This document shows positions 1-8,464 of a stretch of 64,000 bases of DNA, in pieces. The notes beneath the pieces were generated by a model that made no database searches, was not told the DNA's origin, and saw only the letters and a program-made list of their open reading frames with translations. Both the position numbers and the translations under genes were made by a program. Each line of letters starts with the position of its first letter. Within the stretch, counting starts at the first letter, position 1. Source of the stretch: Coriobacteriaceae bacterium (GTDB lineage Bacteria > Actinomycetota > Coriobacteriia > Coriobacteriales > Coriobacteriaceae); the NCBI GenBank assembly GCA_025992855.1, contig DAJPGB010000001.1, positions 1,302,001 to 1,366,000 of the forward strand, given 5' to 3'.

Positions 1-87
1 GAGCGGGCAGACGGCTCGCAGACACACGTGATGCGTTGGTGGGTCTGGGCCTTTGATCGTACGCTTGAGGGCGAGCGCCGTAGGTAA
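1..87 (+). CDS. C-terminal end of a gene cut by the window edge
   Basis: Frame 1 is open from the first base to a TAA at 85-87. It encodes 28 residues ending in RTLEGERRR. The codons are GC-rich like those of the neighbours, so this is probably the tail of a plus-strand gene that starts upstream of the window. The stop codon lies inside the left arm of a 14-bp inverted repeat. Nothing in the fragment identifies the product, and a chance open frame cannot be excluded. Confidence 0.45.
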   Translation, partial: ERADGSQTHVMRWWVWAFDRTLEGERRR

Positions 88-138
88 GGACGTGCGGCAT
101 TCGGGTACAATGGCAGGAATCTTGTTACCTACGGCGCT
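74..138. repeat. 14-bp perfect inverted repeat between two genes
   Basis: AGCGCCGTAGGTAA at 74-87 is the exact reverse complement of TTACCTACGGCGCT at 125-138, with 37 nt between. The right arm is followed by GTCGTGCGCTTTTT. It could act as a weak terminator for the upstream gene. A TACAAT at 107-112 inside the loop could be the -10 box of the next gene. Confidence 0.5.
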
Positions 139-165
139 GTCGTGCGCTTTTTGAAAGGACGAAGT

Positions 166-861
166 ATGAACGATATCCAGGGCTATCAGAACGGCCCCGT
201 CGAGAGCGGCGCAAGCCGCGCCAAGGAGATGTCGCCGCGCGCGTACAATCTCGCCATGTCTGCCCTGATCTTCTTGGGCTTTTGCGCCATGGGCGCCGGC
301 GCCTACTTTACGAGCACCATGTCGTTTGCGCGCATGATGATGAGCGGCGCCGCCTTGCCGCTGGTCTTTGGCTCGTTTATTTTGACCATCGTCGGCATGG
401 TCATGATGTCGGCCGCCGCCAGCAAGCAGTCCGTGGGCCTGTCCCTTGTGGGCTACGTAATCTTTGCGAGTACCTTTGGCCTGACCGCGTCGTTTGGCCT
501 TGCCAACTATGACCTGCCCACCATCAACACCGCTTTTATCGCCACGGCCGCCATCACCTTTGTCTTTGGCGCGCTTGGCGTGACCTTCCCCAAGTTTTTC
601 CAGCGTGTGTATGGCATCGGTTTTGGTATTCTGCTCGCCACTATTCTGGTTGAGATCGTGCTGATGTTCATGGGCGTTTCGCAGTCCATCACCGACCTGA
701 TCGTGATTGTGGTGTTCGCTGGCTTTATTGGCTACGACACCTATGTTGCCACGACGGTGCCGCCTACGCTGCCCAACGCCGTGCTCATGGCCTCTAACCT
801 GTTCGTGGATATTATCAACGTGTTCCTGCGCATCCTGAACATCCTTGGCCGTCGCGACTAG
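166..861 (+). CDS. Bax inhibitor-1/YccA family membrane protein
   Basis: The product is a 231-residue integral membrane protein with about seven hydrophobic segments. The C-terminal part carries the family signature: a GYDTYVA segment, then ASNLFVDIINVFLRILNIL and a short RRD tail. BI-1 family proteins sit in the cytoplasmic membrane and have been linked to calcium leak and stress tolerance; the role here is unknown. I chose ATG at 166 because GAAAGGA lies 6-7 nt upstream. An in-frame GTG at 142 has no good ribosome binding site. An intrinsic terminator follows, so the gene is probably monocistronic. Confidence 0.85.
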   Translation: MNDIQGYQNGPVESGASRAKEMSPRAYNLAMSALIFLGFCAMGAGAYFTSTMSFARMMMSGAALPLVFGSFILTIVGMVMMSAAASKQSVGLSLVGYVIFASTFGLTASFGLANYDLPTINTAFIATAAITFVFGALGVTFPKFFQRVYGIGFGILLATILVEIVLMFMGVSQSITDLIVIVVFAGFIGYDTYVATTVPPTLPNAVLMASNLFVDIINVFLRILNILGRRD

Positions 862-907
862 TGGCGAATTGCGGCGGTGCTTGCCGTGCGTGCAAATCGA
901 TGCGAAA

Positions 908-933
908 GGCGGTCCTTCGGGGCCGTCTTTTTT
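908..933 (+). terminator. Intrinsic terminator after the BI-1 family gene
   Basis: An 8-bp stem (GGCGGTCC with GGGCCGTC, two G-U pairs) closes a TTCG tetraloop and is followed directly by six T. The sequence sits 47 nt after the stop codon. Confidence 0.85.
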
Positions 934-999
934 GTACGCGGCGGGGTATCATGGATGGGAAAAGCCGATAGCGGCAGAGACCGAGAAAGGTGACCACTT

Positions 1000-2115
1000 A
1001 TGGCAGACGTCGACAACAGGAACCGTAACCGCAGGTCCAACCGAGCGGGTCAGCCCAATCCCAAGCGCGAGGCCCGTGCCAAGGCCGCCGAGCGTCACGT
1101 GTCAACTGTGTCCGAAGCGTGCGCCAAGGATATCGAGCGTTCGCTTGCCGGTGTTCGCGAGTTTGACGGTATGCCTGCCGGCTTTGTCGCGGCGATGAAG
1201 GCCAAGGTTCAGACTGCTGTGGCCACCGAAGAACAGGTTGCCGAGGACGTCGAGGGCGCGGAGGCTGCCGAGGTCGAGGCAGCGCTCGAGCCCGTCGAGG
1301 AGCCTGCCGAGGAAATCGCCGAAGCTGAGTCCGCGCCTGCTGAGGAGCCCGCTCCGGTTCTGCCCGAGGTCACCGTGCTCGATGCCTCCACCACGCAGGC
1401 CATCTTGGACAACGGTCGTGGCTATGCGCAGTTCTGCGACATGGCCGTGCTCGCCTTTGCCTCGTTCACCAATCCGGGCGGTGGCTATATTCAGGGTTAT
1501 CTGGGCCAGGAGGCCACGCTGTGCGCCGATTCGTATCTGTACAACGTTCTCGATAAGCAGCGCAAATGGTACGGCGAGAACCGTCGCCGCAACATCAACT
1601 GCGAGCTTTACCGAAACCGTGCGCTGGTGGTGCCTGCGGTGCGCTTCGACCGCAACCACGTGCATGCATACGCCGACGTGATCGTGGCCGCCGCGCCCAA
1701 CGTTAAGCGCGCCCGCCAGGAGTATCGCGTGAGCGACGATGCTCTGCTGGACGCCCTGCGCGACCGCATTCGCTTTGTGCTTGCCATCTGCGACGAGCTG
1801 GGTCGCGAGAAGCTCGTACTGGGCGCTTGGGGCTGCGACAACAACGGCTTTGACGCCGAGGCCGTGGCCGAGCTCTTCCGCAAGGAGCTCGCGTCGGGCG
1901 ACTTTAAGGTCAAGCAAGTCTTCTTTGCCGTGCCTTCTACGCGCTGGGATGAGGATTTTGCCAAGTTCGAGCACGTGCTGGCAAACTTCCCCGAGCGCAA
2001 CGAGGAGTCCTATGCCCAGGTTGCCGCTCGCGCTGCGGCAGCTCGCGCCGCCGAGCAGGCCCAGGCTGCTACCGAGGATGATGAGAACGAGGACGATTGG
2101 CGCAAGTACCTGTAA
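1000..2115 (+). CDS. TIGR02452-type (microbial PARG-like) protein with acidic N-terminal region
   Basis: The protein has 371 residues. Residues 1-60 are basic and then mixed. Residues about 75-125 are a low-complexity Glu/Ala/Pro stretch. Residues about 135-340 resemble the bacterial poly(ADP-ribose) glycohydrolase-like domain, with NPGGGYIQGYLGQEA, a following LCADS segment and VLGAWGCDNNGF. The PARG signature is GGG-X6-8-QEE, and the second glutamate is the catalytic one. Here that position is alanine (QEA), so hydrolase activity is doubtful. The C-terminus is acidic. The start is supported by GAAAGGTGA upstream. It may bind ADP-ribose or nucleotide-like ligands; the real substrate is unknown. 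Confidence 0.7.
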   Translation: MADVDNRNRNRRSNRAGQPNPKREARAKAAERHVSTVSEACAKDIERSLAGVREFDGMPAGFVAAMKAKVQTAVATEEQVAEDVEGAEAAEVEAALEPVEEPAEEIAEAESAPAEEPAPVLPEVTVLDASTTQAILDNGRGYAQFCDMAVLAFASFTNPGGGYIQGYLGQEATLCADSYLYNVLDKQRKWYGENRRRNINCELYRNRALVVPAVRFDRNHVHAYADVIVAAAPNVKRARQEYRVSDDALLDALRDRIRFVLAICDELGREKLVLGAWGCDNNGFDAEAVAELFRKELASGDFKVKQVFFAVPSTRWDEDFAKFEHVLANFPERNEESYAQVAARAAAARAAEQAQAATEDDENEDDWRKYL

Positions 2116-2193
2116 TTGGTACGTGCTGACAGATAGGTCGAGCCGGCGGGAGAGGCTGCTTCCGTCGGCTTTTTACTGAGCGAGGGGCTTACG

Positions 2194-2853
2194 ATGAAAA
2201 ACGTTCTATGCTTTGGCGACAGCAACACCTATGGTTACGATCCGGCGGGCATGCGCGACGGCACCGCGGTGCGCTATGCGCAGGATGTGCGCTGGTGCGG
2301 CGTGGCCCAACGTGACTTAGGCGAGGGCTGGCATGTAATTGAAGAAGGCCTCAACGGCCGCACGACGGTACGCGACGACATGTGCCATCTGGACACCAAT
2401 CTTAACGGCATCCGCGCACTTCCGATGCTGCTCGAGGCCCATAAGCCGCTGGACGCCATTGTGATCATGCTGGGCACCAACGACTGTAAGACGGTCTTTA
2501 ACGTGACAGCTTCCGATATCGCCCGTGGCGCCATGGCGCTGATTCGCGCCGTCCGCGCGTTTCCGTGGACCGACGCTGCGCCTTGTCCGCGCATTCTGCT
2601 GATGGCGCCTATCAAGATTAAGCCGCAGATCGCCGACGTATATATGACCGATTTTGACGAGCATTCCGTAGAAGCCTCGGAACATTTTGGTGAGTACTAC
2701 GCGCATGTGGCTGAGCAGTTTGGCTGCGACTTTTTGAATGCAGCCGACTTTGCCGAGCCGGGCGATATCGACTATCTGCATATGATGCCCGAAAGCCACG
2801 AGAGCCTGGGTCACGCCGTGGCAGCCAAGCTCCAAGAGATGCTCGGTGAGTAG
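2194..2853 (+). CDS. SGNH/GDSL family hydrolase (arylesterase-like)
   Basis: This 219-residue protein starts with block I of the SGNH family, FGDSNTYGYD, where Ser10 is the nucleophile. Gly in LNG (block II) and the LGTND block III follow. A C-terminal DYLHMMPESHE segment supplies the Asp/His pair. These enzymes hydrolyse esters or acetyl groups; the substrate is unknown. There is no signal peptide, so it is probably cytoplasmic. GAGGGG lies 6-7 nt before the ATG. It converges with thiD across a long hairpin. Confidence 0.85.
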   Translation: MKNVLCFGDSNTYGYDPAGMRDGTAVRYAQDVRWCGVAQRDLGEGWHVIEEGLNGRTTVRDDMCHLDTNLNGIRALPMLLEAHKPLDAIVIMLGTNDCKTVFNVTASDIARGAMALIRAVRAFPWTDAAPCPRILLMAPIKIKPQIADVYMTDFDEHSVEASEHFGEYYAHVAEQFGCDFLNAADFAEPGDIDYLHMMPESHESLGHAVAAKLQEMLGE

Positions 2854-2860
2854 CGCGACC

Positions 2861-2903
2861 CCAAACCACCGCAAAGGTGCCTGTCCCCTTTGCGGTGGCT
2901 TGG
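2861..2903. terminator. Long hairpin between convergent genes
   Basis: A 17-bp stem with one mismatch (arms at 2861-2877 and 2887-2903, core CCACCGCAAAGG/CCTTTGCGGTGG) encloses a 9-nt loop. It lies exactly between convergent genes, which suits a bidirectional terminator. Neither side has a U-tract, so it could instead be a repeat element. Confidence 0.5.
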
Positions 2904-2913
2904 GCTGCGAATC

Positions 2914-3744
2914 TTAATACTGCCACATGTGGTTGACGGGGCCGGAACCTTTGCCCATGTCAAGGCCGGCGGCGAGGGCGCCCGTTAGGTAGGCCTTGCC
3001 GGCGTTGACGGCATCGGCAAGATCCATGCCCTGGGCCAGCGCGCAGGCGATGGCGGACGAAAGCGTGCAGCCGGTGCCGTGTGTGTTGTCGGTCTCGATG
3101 CGCTTGTGGCGGAACCACGTGGTGAGCGGATCGCCCAGATGGCTGCCCTCGTCATCGAGCGGCGCGGGTTCGGCCAATACATCGTTGGCCTCGTTGACAA
3201 GATGCCCACCCTTAACGAGGGATGCGCAACCAAAGCGGCGGGTGAGGAGCATGGCAGCATTTTGCTGTGTGCGCTCGGAGTCGACCTCGTAGTCAAGCAG
3301 GGCCATGGCCTCGGGAATATTGGGCGTGATGACGGTTGCCAGTGGGAACAGGCGGCGGGTGAGCGCCTCGGCGGCATCTTCGGCAATCAGCCGTGCGCCC
3401 GAGGTGGCTACCATGACGGGGTCGACGACCACGTTTGTCGCGTTCCAGGCGCTCAGGCGGTCGGCGATAACCTCGATAATCTCGGCAGAGGAAACCATGC
3501 CGATCTTGACGGCGCTGGGGCGGATATCGTCAAATACGGCGTCGATCTGCGCAGCGACGATATCCGGGGAGATGTTCTGTACGGCGGTGACGCCTAGGGT
3601 GTTCTGTGCGGTGATAGCGGTGATGGCCGTCTCGGCATACAGGCGGTGCGCCGTGATGGTCTTGATGTCGGCCTGAATGCCGGCGCCACCGCTGGAATCG
3701 GATCCTGCGATGGACAGAACGGCAGGTACCTTACTGCGATCCAT
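2914..3744 (-). CDS. thiD: Hydroxymethylpyrimidine/phosphomethylpyrimidine kinase
   Basis: ThiD phosphorylates HMP and HMP-P to HMP-PP for thiamine synthesis. The 276-residue length is typical. The N-terminus has the substrate-binding signature SIAGSDSSGGAGIQADIKT, and the C-terminus has the anion-hole/ATP motif NTHGTGCTLSSAIA of the ribokinase-like fold. AAGGGAG precedes the ATG. It lies downstream of thiC on the same strand with 178 bp between, so it may be co-transcribed from the TPP riboswitch or use its own TATAAT box at about 3791-3796. Confidence 0.95.
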   Translation of the reverse strand: MDRSKVPAVLSIAGSDSSGGAGIQADIKTITAHRLYAETAITAITAQNTLGVTAVQNISPDIVAAQIDAVFDDIRPSAVKIGMVSSAEIIEVIADRLSAWNATNVVVDPVMVATSGARLIAEDAAEALTRRLFPLATVITPNIPEAMALLDYEVDSERTQQNAAMLLTRRFGCASLVKGGHLVNEANDVLAEPAPLDDEGSHLGDPLTTWFRHKRIETDNTHGTGCTLSSAIACALAQGMDLADAVNAGKAYLTGALAAGLDMGKGSGPVNHMWQY

Positions 3745-3801
3745 GTTTGCTCCCTTGTTCGGTCGGAATCAAATGGGTCTTTAAGCCAGCATTATAAAGA
3801 T

Positions 3802-3831
3802 GCCCGGGCCGACTCTATGTCGAACCCGGGC
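3802..3831 (-). terminator. Hairpin between thiC and thiD
   Basis: GCCCGGG (3802-3808) pairs with CCCGGGC (3825-3831), and CGAC pairs with GTCG inside. On the minus strand it is followed by ATCTTTATAATG rather than a clear U-tract. It may be a weak terminator after thiC. The downstream TATAAT could be a promoter for thiD. Confidence 0.35.
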
Positions 3832-3922
3832 GGGCGATGCAATCTTTACGCAAATGTAAGCAAATGTTCACACGTCAACAATTGACGAACACCATGTTAC
3901 CGATTGTGGCTCCGGTGACGAG

Positions 3923-5257
3923 TTAGTCCTCCATGCCGAGGTCGATCGTCGTGCCTTCGAACACCTTGTTAACGGTGCGGACGGCGCACATCTTGCCGCA
4001 CATGGTGCAGGTGCCCTCGGTGGCGGCGGGGGATTCTTCGTAGCGTTTCTTGCCGGTGACCGGGTCGAGGGCACACTTCCACATGGCATCCCAGTCGAGC
4101 TTGCGGCGTGCTTGGCCCATCTTGTCGTCCATGTCGCGGGCGTGCGGCACCTTCTTGGCGATATCGGCGGCGTGCGCGGCAATCTTAGTGGCCATGAGGC
4201 CATCGAGCACGTCCTGGGCGTTGGGCAGGCACAGGTGCTCGGCCGGCGTCACGTAGCACAGGAAGTCGGCACCGGAGCTGGCGGAGATGGCGCCGCCGAT
4301 GGCAGCGGTGATGTGGTCGTAACCCACGCCGATATCGGTCACCAGCGGCCCGAGCACATAGAACGGGGCATTGTGGCACAGGCGCTTCTGCAGTTTCATG
4401 TTGGCGGCGATCTCGTCGAGCGCCATGTGACCCGGGCCCTCGACCATGACCTGGACGCCGGCGGCCCAAGCGCGCTTGCACAGCTTGCCCAGCTCGATCA
4501 TCTCAGCGGTCTCGGTGGCATCGTTGGAGTCGTAGAGGCAGCCCGGGCGGCAGGAGTCGCCGAGCGAAATCGTCACGTCGTACTCGTGGCAAATCTCGAG
4601 CAGCTCGTCAAAGTACTCGTAGAACGGGTTCTCGTTACCGGTGACCTCCATCCAGCCAAACAGCAGTGAGCCGCCGCGGCTCACGATGTTCATCAGGCGG
4701 CCGGTCTCCTTAAAGGTCTTGGTGACCGACTTGTTGATGCCGCAGTGAATGGTCATAAAGTCCACGCCGTCCTCGGCATGCGCGCGCACGACTTCGAACA
4801 GGTCGTCCTTGGTGAGCTTGACCAGCGGCTTTTCCATATAGCCGATGGCGTCGTACATGGGGACGGTGCCTACCATGAGCGGCGTCTCGTCGATGAGCTG
4901 CTGGCGGAACTGGCGCGTCTTGCCCGAGTTGGAGAGGTCCATGATGGCGTCGGCGCCAAAGTCCTCGGCGATCTTGACCTTCTTCCATTCCTCGGTGGCA
5001 TCGGCCTTGTCGCCCGAGATGCCCAAGTTCACGTTGACCTTGGTGGATAGGCCCTCACCGACGCCAAAGGCGCGCATGCCCTTTTTGATGTGCACAATAT
5101 TGGCGGGAATGGCGATGCGGCCGTCGGCCACGCGCTCGCGGATGTACTCGGGGTCGCGATGCTCGCGCTCGGCGACTTCCTTCATCTGCGGCGTGATCTG
5201 CCCGGCACGGGCGAAGTCGATTTGCGTGACGAGCTTGGGCTCGGTCTGTGTGCTCAT
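3923..5257 (-). CDS. thiC: Phosphomethylpyrimidine synthase ThiC
   Basis: ThiC is a radical SAM enzyme that converts aminoimidazole ribotide to HMP-P in thiamine synthesis. The 444-residue protein has the C-terminal CxxCxxxxC cluster motif (CTMCGKMC) typical of ThiC, and conserved stretches such as VQVMVEGPGHMALDEI and YVTPAEHLCLP. I chose the second ATG (at 5257), which has AGGGAG upstream and lies just after the TPP riboswitch. Starting at 5281 would run into the aptamer. thiD follows. Confidence 0.96.
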   Translation of the reverse strand: MSTQTEPKLVTQIDFARAGQITPQMKEVAEREHRDPEYIRERVADGRIAIPANIVHIKKGMRAFGVGEGLSTKVNVNLGISGDKADATEEWKKVKIAEDFGADAIMDLSNSGKTRQFRQQLIDETPLMVGTVPMYDAIGYMEKPLVKLTKDDLFEVVRAHAEDGVDFMTIHCGINKSVTKTFKETGRLMNIVSRGGSLLFGWMEVTGNENPFYEYFDELLEICHEYDVTISLGDSCRPGCLYDSNDATETAEMIELGKLCKRAWAAGVQVMVEGPGHMALDEIAANMKLQKRLCHNAPFYVLGPLVTDIGVGYDHITAAIGGAISASSGADFLCYVTPAEHLCLPNAQDVLDGLMATKIAAHAADIAKKVPHARDMDDKMGQARRKLDWDAMWKCALDPVTGKKRYEESPAATEGTCTMCGKMCAVRTVNKVFEGTTIDLGMED

Positions 5258-5263
5258 TGGCAC

Positions 5264-5357
5264 GGCTCCCTTCGTTGGCATTACCCATATCAGGTTTGCG
5301 GGTCAGGGCGGGCGCGCCCAATCTCAGCCTGCCGTCTTGTCCCGCAAGCTCCCCGTT
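5264..5357 (-). promoter_or_regulatory. TPP riboswitch (THI element) upstream of thiC
   Basis: Read on the minus strand, the segment has the conserved THI-box pieces in order: CGGGGAGC, then GGCTGAGA, the variable GC-rich stem, ACCTGATATGGGTAATGCCA and CGAAGGGA. The last block overlaps the Shine-Dalgarno sequence of thiC, which suggests translational control: TPP binding would hide the ribosome binding site. Confidence 0.92.
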
Positions 5358-5427
5358 ATGTCATGGGCTCAAGTATAGCCTGAATGGGTACGATTGGGCC
5401 AACGAGCGTGCCTGTGGGGAGGCGTAC

Positions 5428-5943
5428 ATGGAAGACAAGCATCTATATCGAGAGACACAATGGGACATATCGGCCGAGGAGGGCCGTGCGCACCATGGGT
5501 TGGTCGCGATTGGCTTTGCGGTGCTTGCCGTGCTGGTGATTGCCTTTTGTATTTGGACGTTTGGCGGTCGCGGCGGCGCTGCCTGGGAGTTCGAGGCCGA
5601 CGATGCCCTGCCGATCATGACGGTGAAGGTCGCTGGCGGTAACACGGTGGCCGCACCGGGCGACTACTGGTATCCGCGCGACGAGTTTGTGCAGCTGCAG
5701 TTGAGCGGCGGGTCTATTCCGGGTGAAGAAATCGAACGCGTGACGTTTGATGAGGCACTCAAAACACTCACGGTGAAGCTCAAAGATCAGGGCGATGTGC
5801 CTACGACCATGGATATCGCTCTGACGGAGTGGCGTCTGGAACCTCCGTCGGGCGTTACGGTATCCGACGTAGAGCACGTTAAGATTACCTACCAAGATGG
5901 CTCGACGAGCGAGATTGCAAAGGCCGATGGCTTGGCGGAGTAA
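5428..5943 (+). CDS. Hypothetical single-pass membrane protein
   Basis: The protein has 171 residues: a hydrophilic N-terminus, one strongly hydrophobic segment at about residues 25-46 (GLVAIGFAVLAVLVIAFCIW) and a C-terminal domain of about 120 residues with a predicted beta-rich character. The topology suggests an N-in, C-out anchor with the domain outside the membrane. No family is recognised. GGGGAGG 5 nt before ATG 5428 fixes the start. It runs divergently from thiC and converges on yaaA. Confidence 0.7.
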   Translation: MEDKHLYRETQWDISAEEGRAHHGLVAIGFAVLAVLVIAFCIWTFGGRGGAAWEFEADDALPIMTVKVAGGNTVAAPGDYWYPRDEFVQLQLSGGSIPGEEIERVTFDEALKTLTVKLKDQGDVPTTMDIALTEWRLEPPSGVTVSDVEHVKITYQDGSTSEIAKADGLAE

Positions 5944-5966
5944 TGGGGTGTTTGGAAACGGCGGGC

Positions 5967-6776
5967 CTATTGTGCCTGCGCGTTCATGAAAACCAGGGTG
6001 TTTTTGTCTGAAAGCTCGGGGATGTGCCGATAGCCGATGTTGAATGCGGTAAGTTCGCTTGCATCCTCGAGCTTGTTTTCTGCCATCCACCGCACCATGG
6101 AGCCGCGCGCCTTTTTGCTGGCGGTCGACCGTTGGATGGGCTTGCCGTTGCGGATACCCTCGCCAAAGAGGCATGTGACGGCCGTGGCGTCGTCCGCGAG
6201 GTGGGGCAGAACGGCTTTGGCATACTCTACGCTGGCGAGGTTGACGATCGTGGTGTTTGAGCCTGCCGGGGCGGTAGCCCGTGCGAGCTTGTCGCCCCAA
6301 AACGCGTAGAGGTCTCGGGCATCGTCGACGGCGAGCTTCGCGCCCATCTCCAGCCGATACGGTTCGACGGCATGAAAGGGACGAACGCACCCGTAGAGGC
6401 CGGAGAGGATCCACAGGTGGCTTTGCAGCCAGGCGAGCTGTTCGGCATCCATTACCTCGGGTGCCATGCTCTGGTACTGAATGCCGTGATAGGACATGAT
6501 GGCAGGGGAGAGGTGACGGGCGAGTGCGGGATTGTCGAGATCGCCGTTCCCCAAGATGGGCTCGAACTCATGCAAAATGTCGAGACAAGGGGCCAGCAGC
6601 TTGTCGCTGACGTTCCACAGAGCTTGTAGGCCGCTGTCGCCTTCGGTTCGTTCGATGTCCAAGAGCGCATGGTGCAGCTGAGCGGTCTCGCGCGCAAAGG
6701 GCGGAATCCCCTGAACTTCAAAAGCATCTTGTGCCGCGCGCATTTGCTTGGCGGGTGAAACGATGACCTGGAGCAT
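5967..6776 (-). CDS. yaaA: Peroxide stress protein YaaA
   Basis: This is a 269-residue member of the YaaA/DUF328 family. It starts with VIVSPAKQM. Residues around 120-160 carry LSGLYGCVRPF, the family's EPYRLEMG motif and an AFWGDKL segment. KKARGSMVRWM lies further on. YaaA in E. coli lowers intracellular free iron under peroxide stress and binds DNA. A compact inverted repeat separates it from the aminopeptidase gene upstream. Confidence 0.9.
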   Translation of the reverse strand: MLQVIVSPAKQMRAAQDAFEVQGIPPFARETAQLHHALLDIERTEGDSGLQALWNVSDKLLAPCLDILHEFEPILGNGDLDNPALARHLSPAIMSYHGIQYQSMAPEVMDAEQLAWLQSHLWILSGLYGCVRPFHAVEPYRLEMGAKLAVDDARDLYAFWGDKLARATAPAGSNTTIVNLASVEYAKAVLPHLADDATAVTCLFGEGIRNGKPIQRSTASKKARGSMVRWMAENKLEDASELTAFNIGYRHIPELSDKNTLVFMNAQAQ

Positions 6777-6800
6777 GAACTCTCCTCTGCCAAAAAAGTC

Positions 6801-6859
6801 GCGGCGGAATACGGTCTGCGCGAGCCGGTTGAAGGCCAGGTTAGTCCGTATTCCACCGC
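6801..6859. repeat. Inverted repeat of the GCGGTGGAATACGG type
   Basis: GCGGCGGAATACGG at 6801-6814 pairs with CCGTATTCCACCGC at 6846-6859 (13 of 14). The right arm continues as CCGCAAGTTATAA, which resembles the recurrent TAAGTTGCGGTGAAATA element found at 27847 and 46488. It lies between yaaA and the M18 aminopeptidase gene. Confidence 0.55.
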
Positions 6860-6900
6860 AAGTTATAAAGGGCTGGTTTGGTGCGCCTTACAAGGGTTGG

Positions 6901-8298
6901 TTAGGCGCGCTCGAGGAAGGCTTTGTACCCGCGATAGGCCTCGTAGATATCGGCCTTGTTGGCGACCTCCCACAGGGCGTGCATGGACAGGACGGCAACG
7001 CCGGAGTCGATGACGTTCATGCCATACTTGGCCATGATGTAGGCAATGGTGCCGCCGCCGCCCGCGTTGACGCGACCGAGCTCACAGGTCTGGAAGTCCA
7101 CGCCGGCCTCGTCCATGATGTCGCGGACGAGGGCCACGTACTCGGCATCGGCGTCGTTGGAGCCGCCCTTGCCGCGGCTGCCCGTGTACTTGTTAAAGCA
7201 CAGGCCGCGACCCATAAAGGCCGCGTTCTTGGTCTCGAACTTGCCGGCATAGCCCGGGTCGAAGCCGGCGGACACGTCGGAGGAGAGCATGCGGCTGCGG
7301 GCGAGTGCGCGGCGCAGGGCCAGCGGGCTATCCTCGCCGGCGAGCGTCATGATCTCGGCGACGGTGTTCTCGAAGAAGCGGCTCGTCATACCGGTGGCAC
7401 CCACGGAGCCGATCTCCTCCTTGTCGACGATGAGCGTGATGCTCGTGCGCTCCACGTTGGCGACGTCGATCTGGGCGAGCATGGAGGGGTAGGCGCAGAC
7501 GCGATCGTCGTGGCCATAGCCCAAAATCATGGAGCGGTCGAGGCCCATGTCGCGGGCGGGGCCGGCGGGCACGACCTCGATCTCGGCGGAGAGGAAGTCC
7601 TCCTCCTCGACGTCGTACTGCTCCTTGAGGATGTCCAGGAACATCTGCTTGACGGGCTCCTTGGGGGCGTCCTTGTCGTCCCCATCGAACTTGACGGGAC
7701 GACCGCCCACGATCACGTCGAGGATCTCGGCATCGACGGCGTCCTTGGCAGGCTTGGACATCTGCTCGCTCGAGAGGTGGATCAGCAGGTCGGAGATGGT
7801 AAAGACCGGGTCGTCCGCCTTGTCGCCGATATTGATGTCGACGGTGGTACCGTCCTTTTTGCAGATGACGCCCACGAGTGCGAGCGGGGAGGCTACCCAG
7901 TGGTAGCTCTTGACGCCGCCGTAGTAGTGCGTGTCGAGGTAGGCCATGTCGCCGGCCTCGAAGGCGGGATTCTGCTTAAGGTCCAGGCGCGGCGAGTCCA
8001 CGTGGGCGCCCAGGATGTTAAAGCCCTGCTCGAGCGGGGCGGTGCCCAGGTTGACGAGCATAAGGTCCTTGCCGTGGTTGGCGGCGTACACCTTGTCGCC
8101 TGCCTTGAGCTCGCGGCCCTCGGCGATCACGGTCTCCAGGTCGACGTATCCCGCCTCCTCGGCCATCTTGATGCCGGTCTTGACGCACAGGCGCTCGGTC
8201 TTGTTCTCGCTCAAAAACTGCTTATAGCCGCGGCAAAGCTCCTCGAGCTCCTCGACTTGCTGTGGCGTGTACTTTTTCCATGCGCAGGGACGCTCCAT
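6901..8298 (-). CDS. M18 family aminopeptidase
   Basis: This 465-residue protein belongs to the M18 zinc aminopeptidases. The metal-site motifs are visible: NILGAHVDSPRLDLK (His and Asp ligands), VDKEEIGSVG (catalytic Glu), and SSDVSAGFDP and GGGGTIAYI in the C-terminal half. These enzymes remove N-terminal residues from peptides in the cytoplasm and usually form dodecamers. GAAAGGAG upstream of the ATG at 8298 fixes the start. An open frame continues further upstream but is not supported by a ribosome binding site. It is divergent from polA. Confidence 0.9.
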   Translation of the reverse strand: MERPCAWKKYTPQQVEELEELCRGYKQFLSENKTERLCVKTGIKMAEEAGYVDLETVIAEGRELKAGDKVYAANHGKDLMLVNLGTAPLEQGFNILGAHVDSPRLDLKQNPAFEAGDMAYLDTHYYGGVKSYHWVASPLALVGVICKKDGTTVDINIGDKADDPVFTISDLLIHLSSEQMSKPAKDAVDAEILDVIVGGRPVKFDGDDKDAPKEPVKQMFLDILKEQYDVEEEDFLSAEIEVVPAGPARDMGLDRSMILGYGHDDRVCAYPSMLAQIDVANVERTSITLIVDKEEIGSVGATGMTSRFFENTVAEIMTLAGEDSPLALRRALARSRMLSSDVSAGFDPGYAGKFETKNAAFMGRGLCFNKYTGSRGKGGSNDADAEYVALVRDIMDEAGVDFQTCELGRVNAGGGGTIAYIMAKYGMNVIDSGVAVLSMHALWEVANKADIYEAYRGYKAFLERA

Positions 8299-8464
8299 GA
8301 CGCAGGCTCCTTTCGGATCGATCGTGCTGGTTGATGTACCGTGAGCCATCGTATCACGCGCGGGCCCGCGGCGGCAGGGAAGCCTGATGTGCGGTGGCCG
8401 CGGGGCGGGGAGCGTGTAAACTGGTGTGAGCAAACCGTGCCCAGCCCAAAGCGAGGTATTCAAT

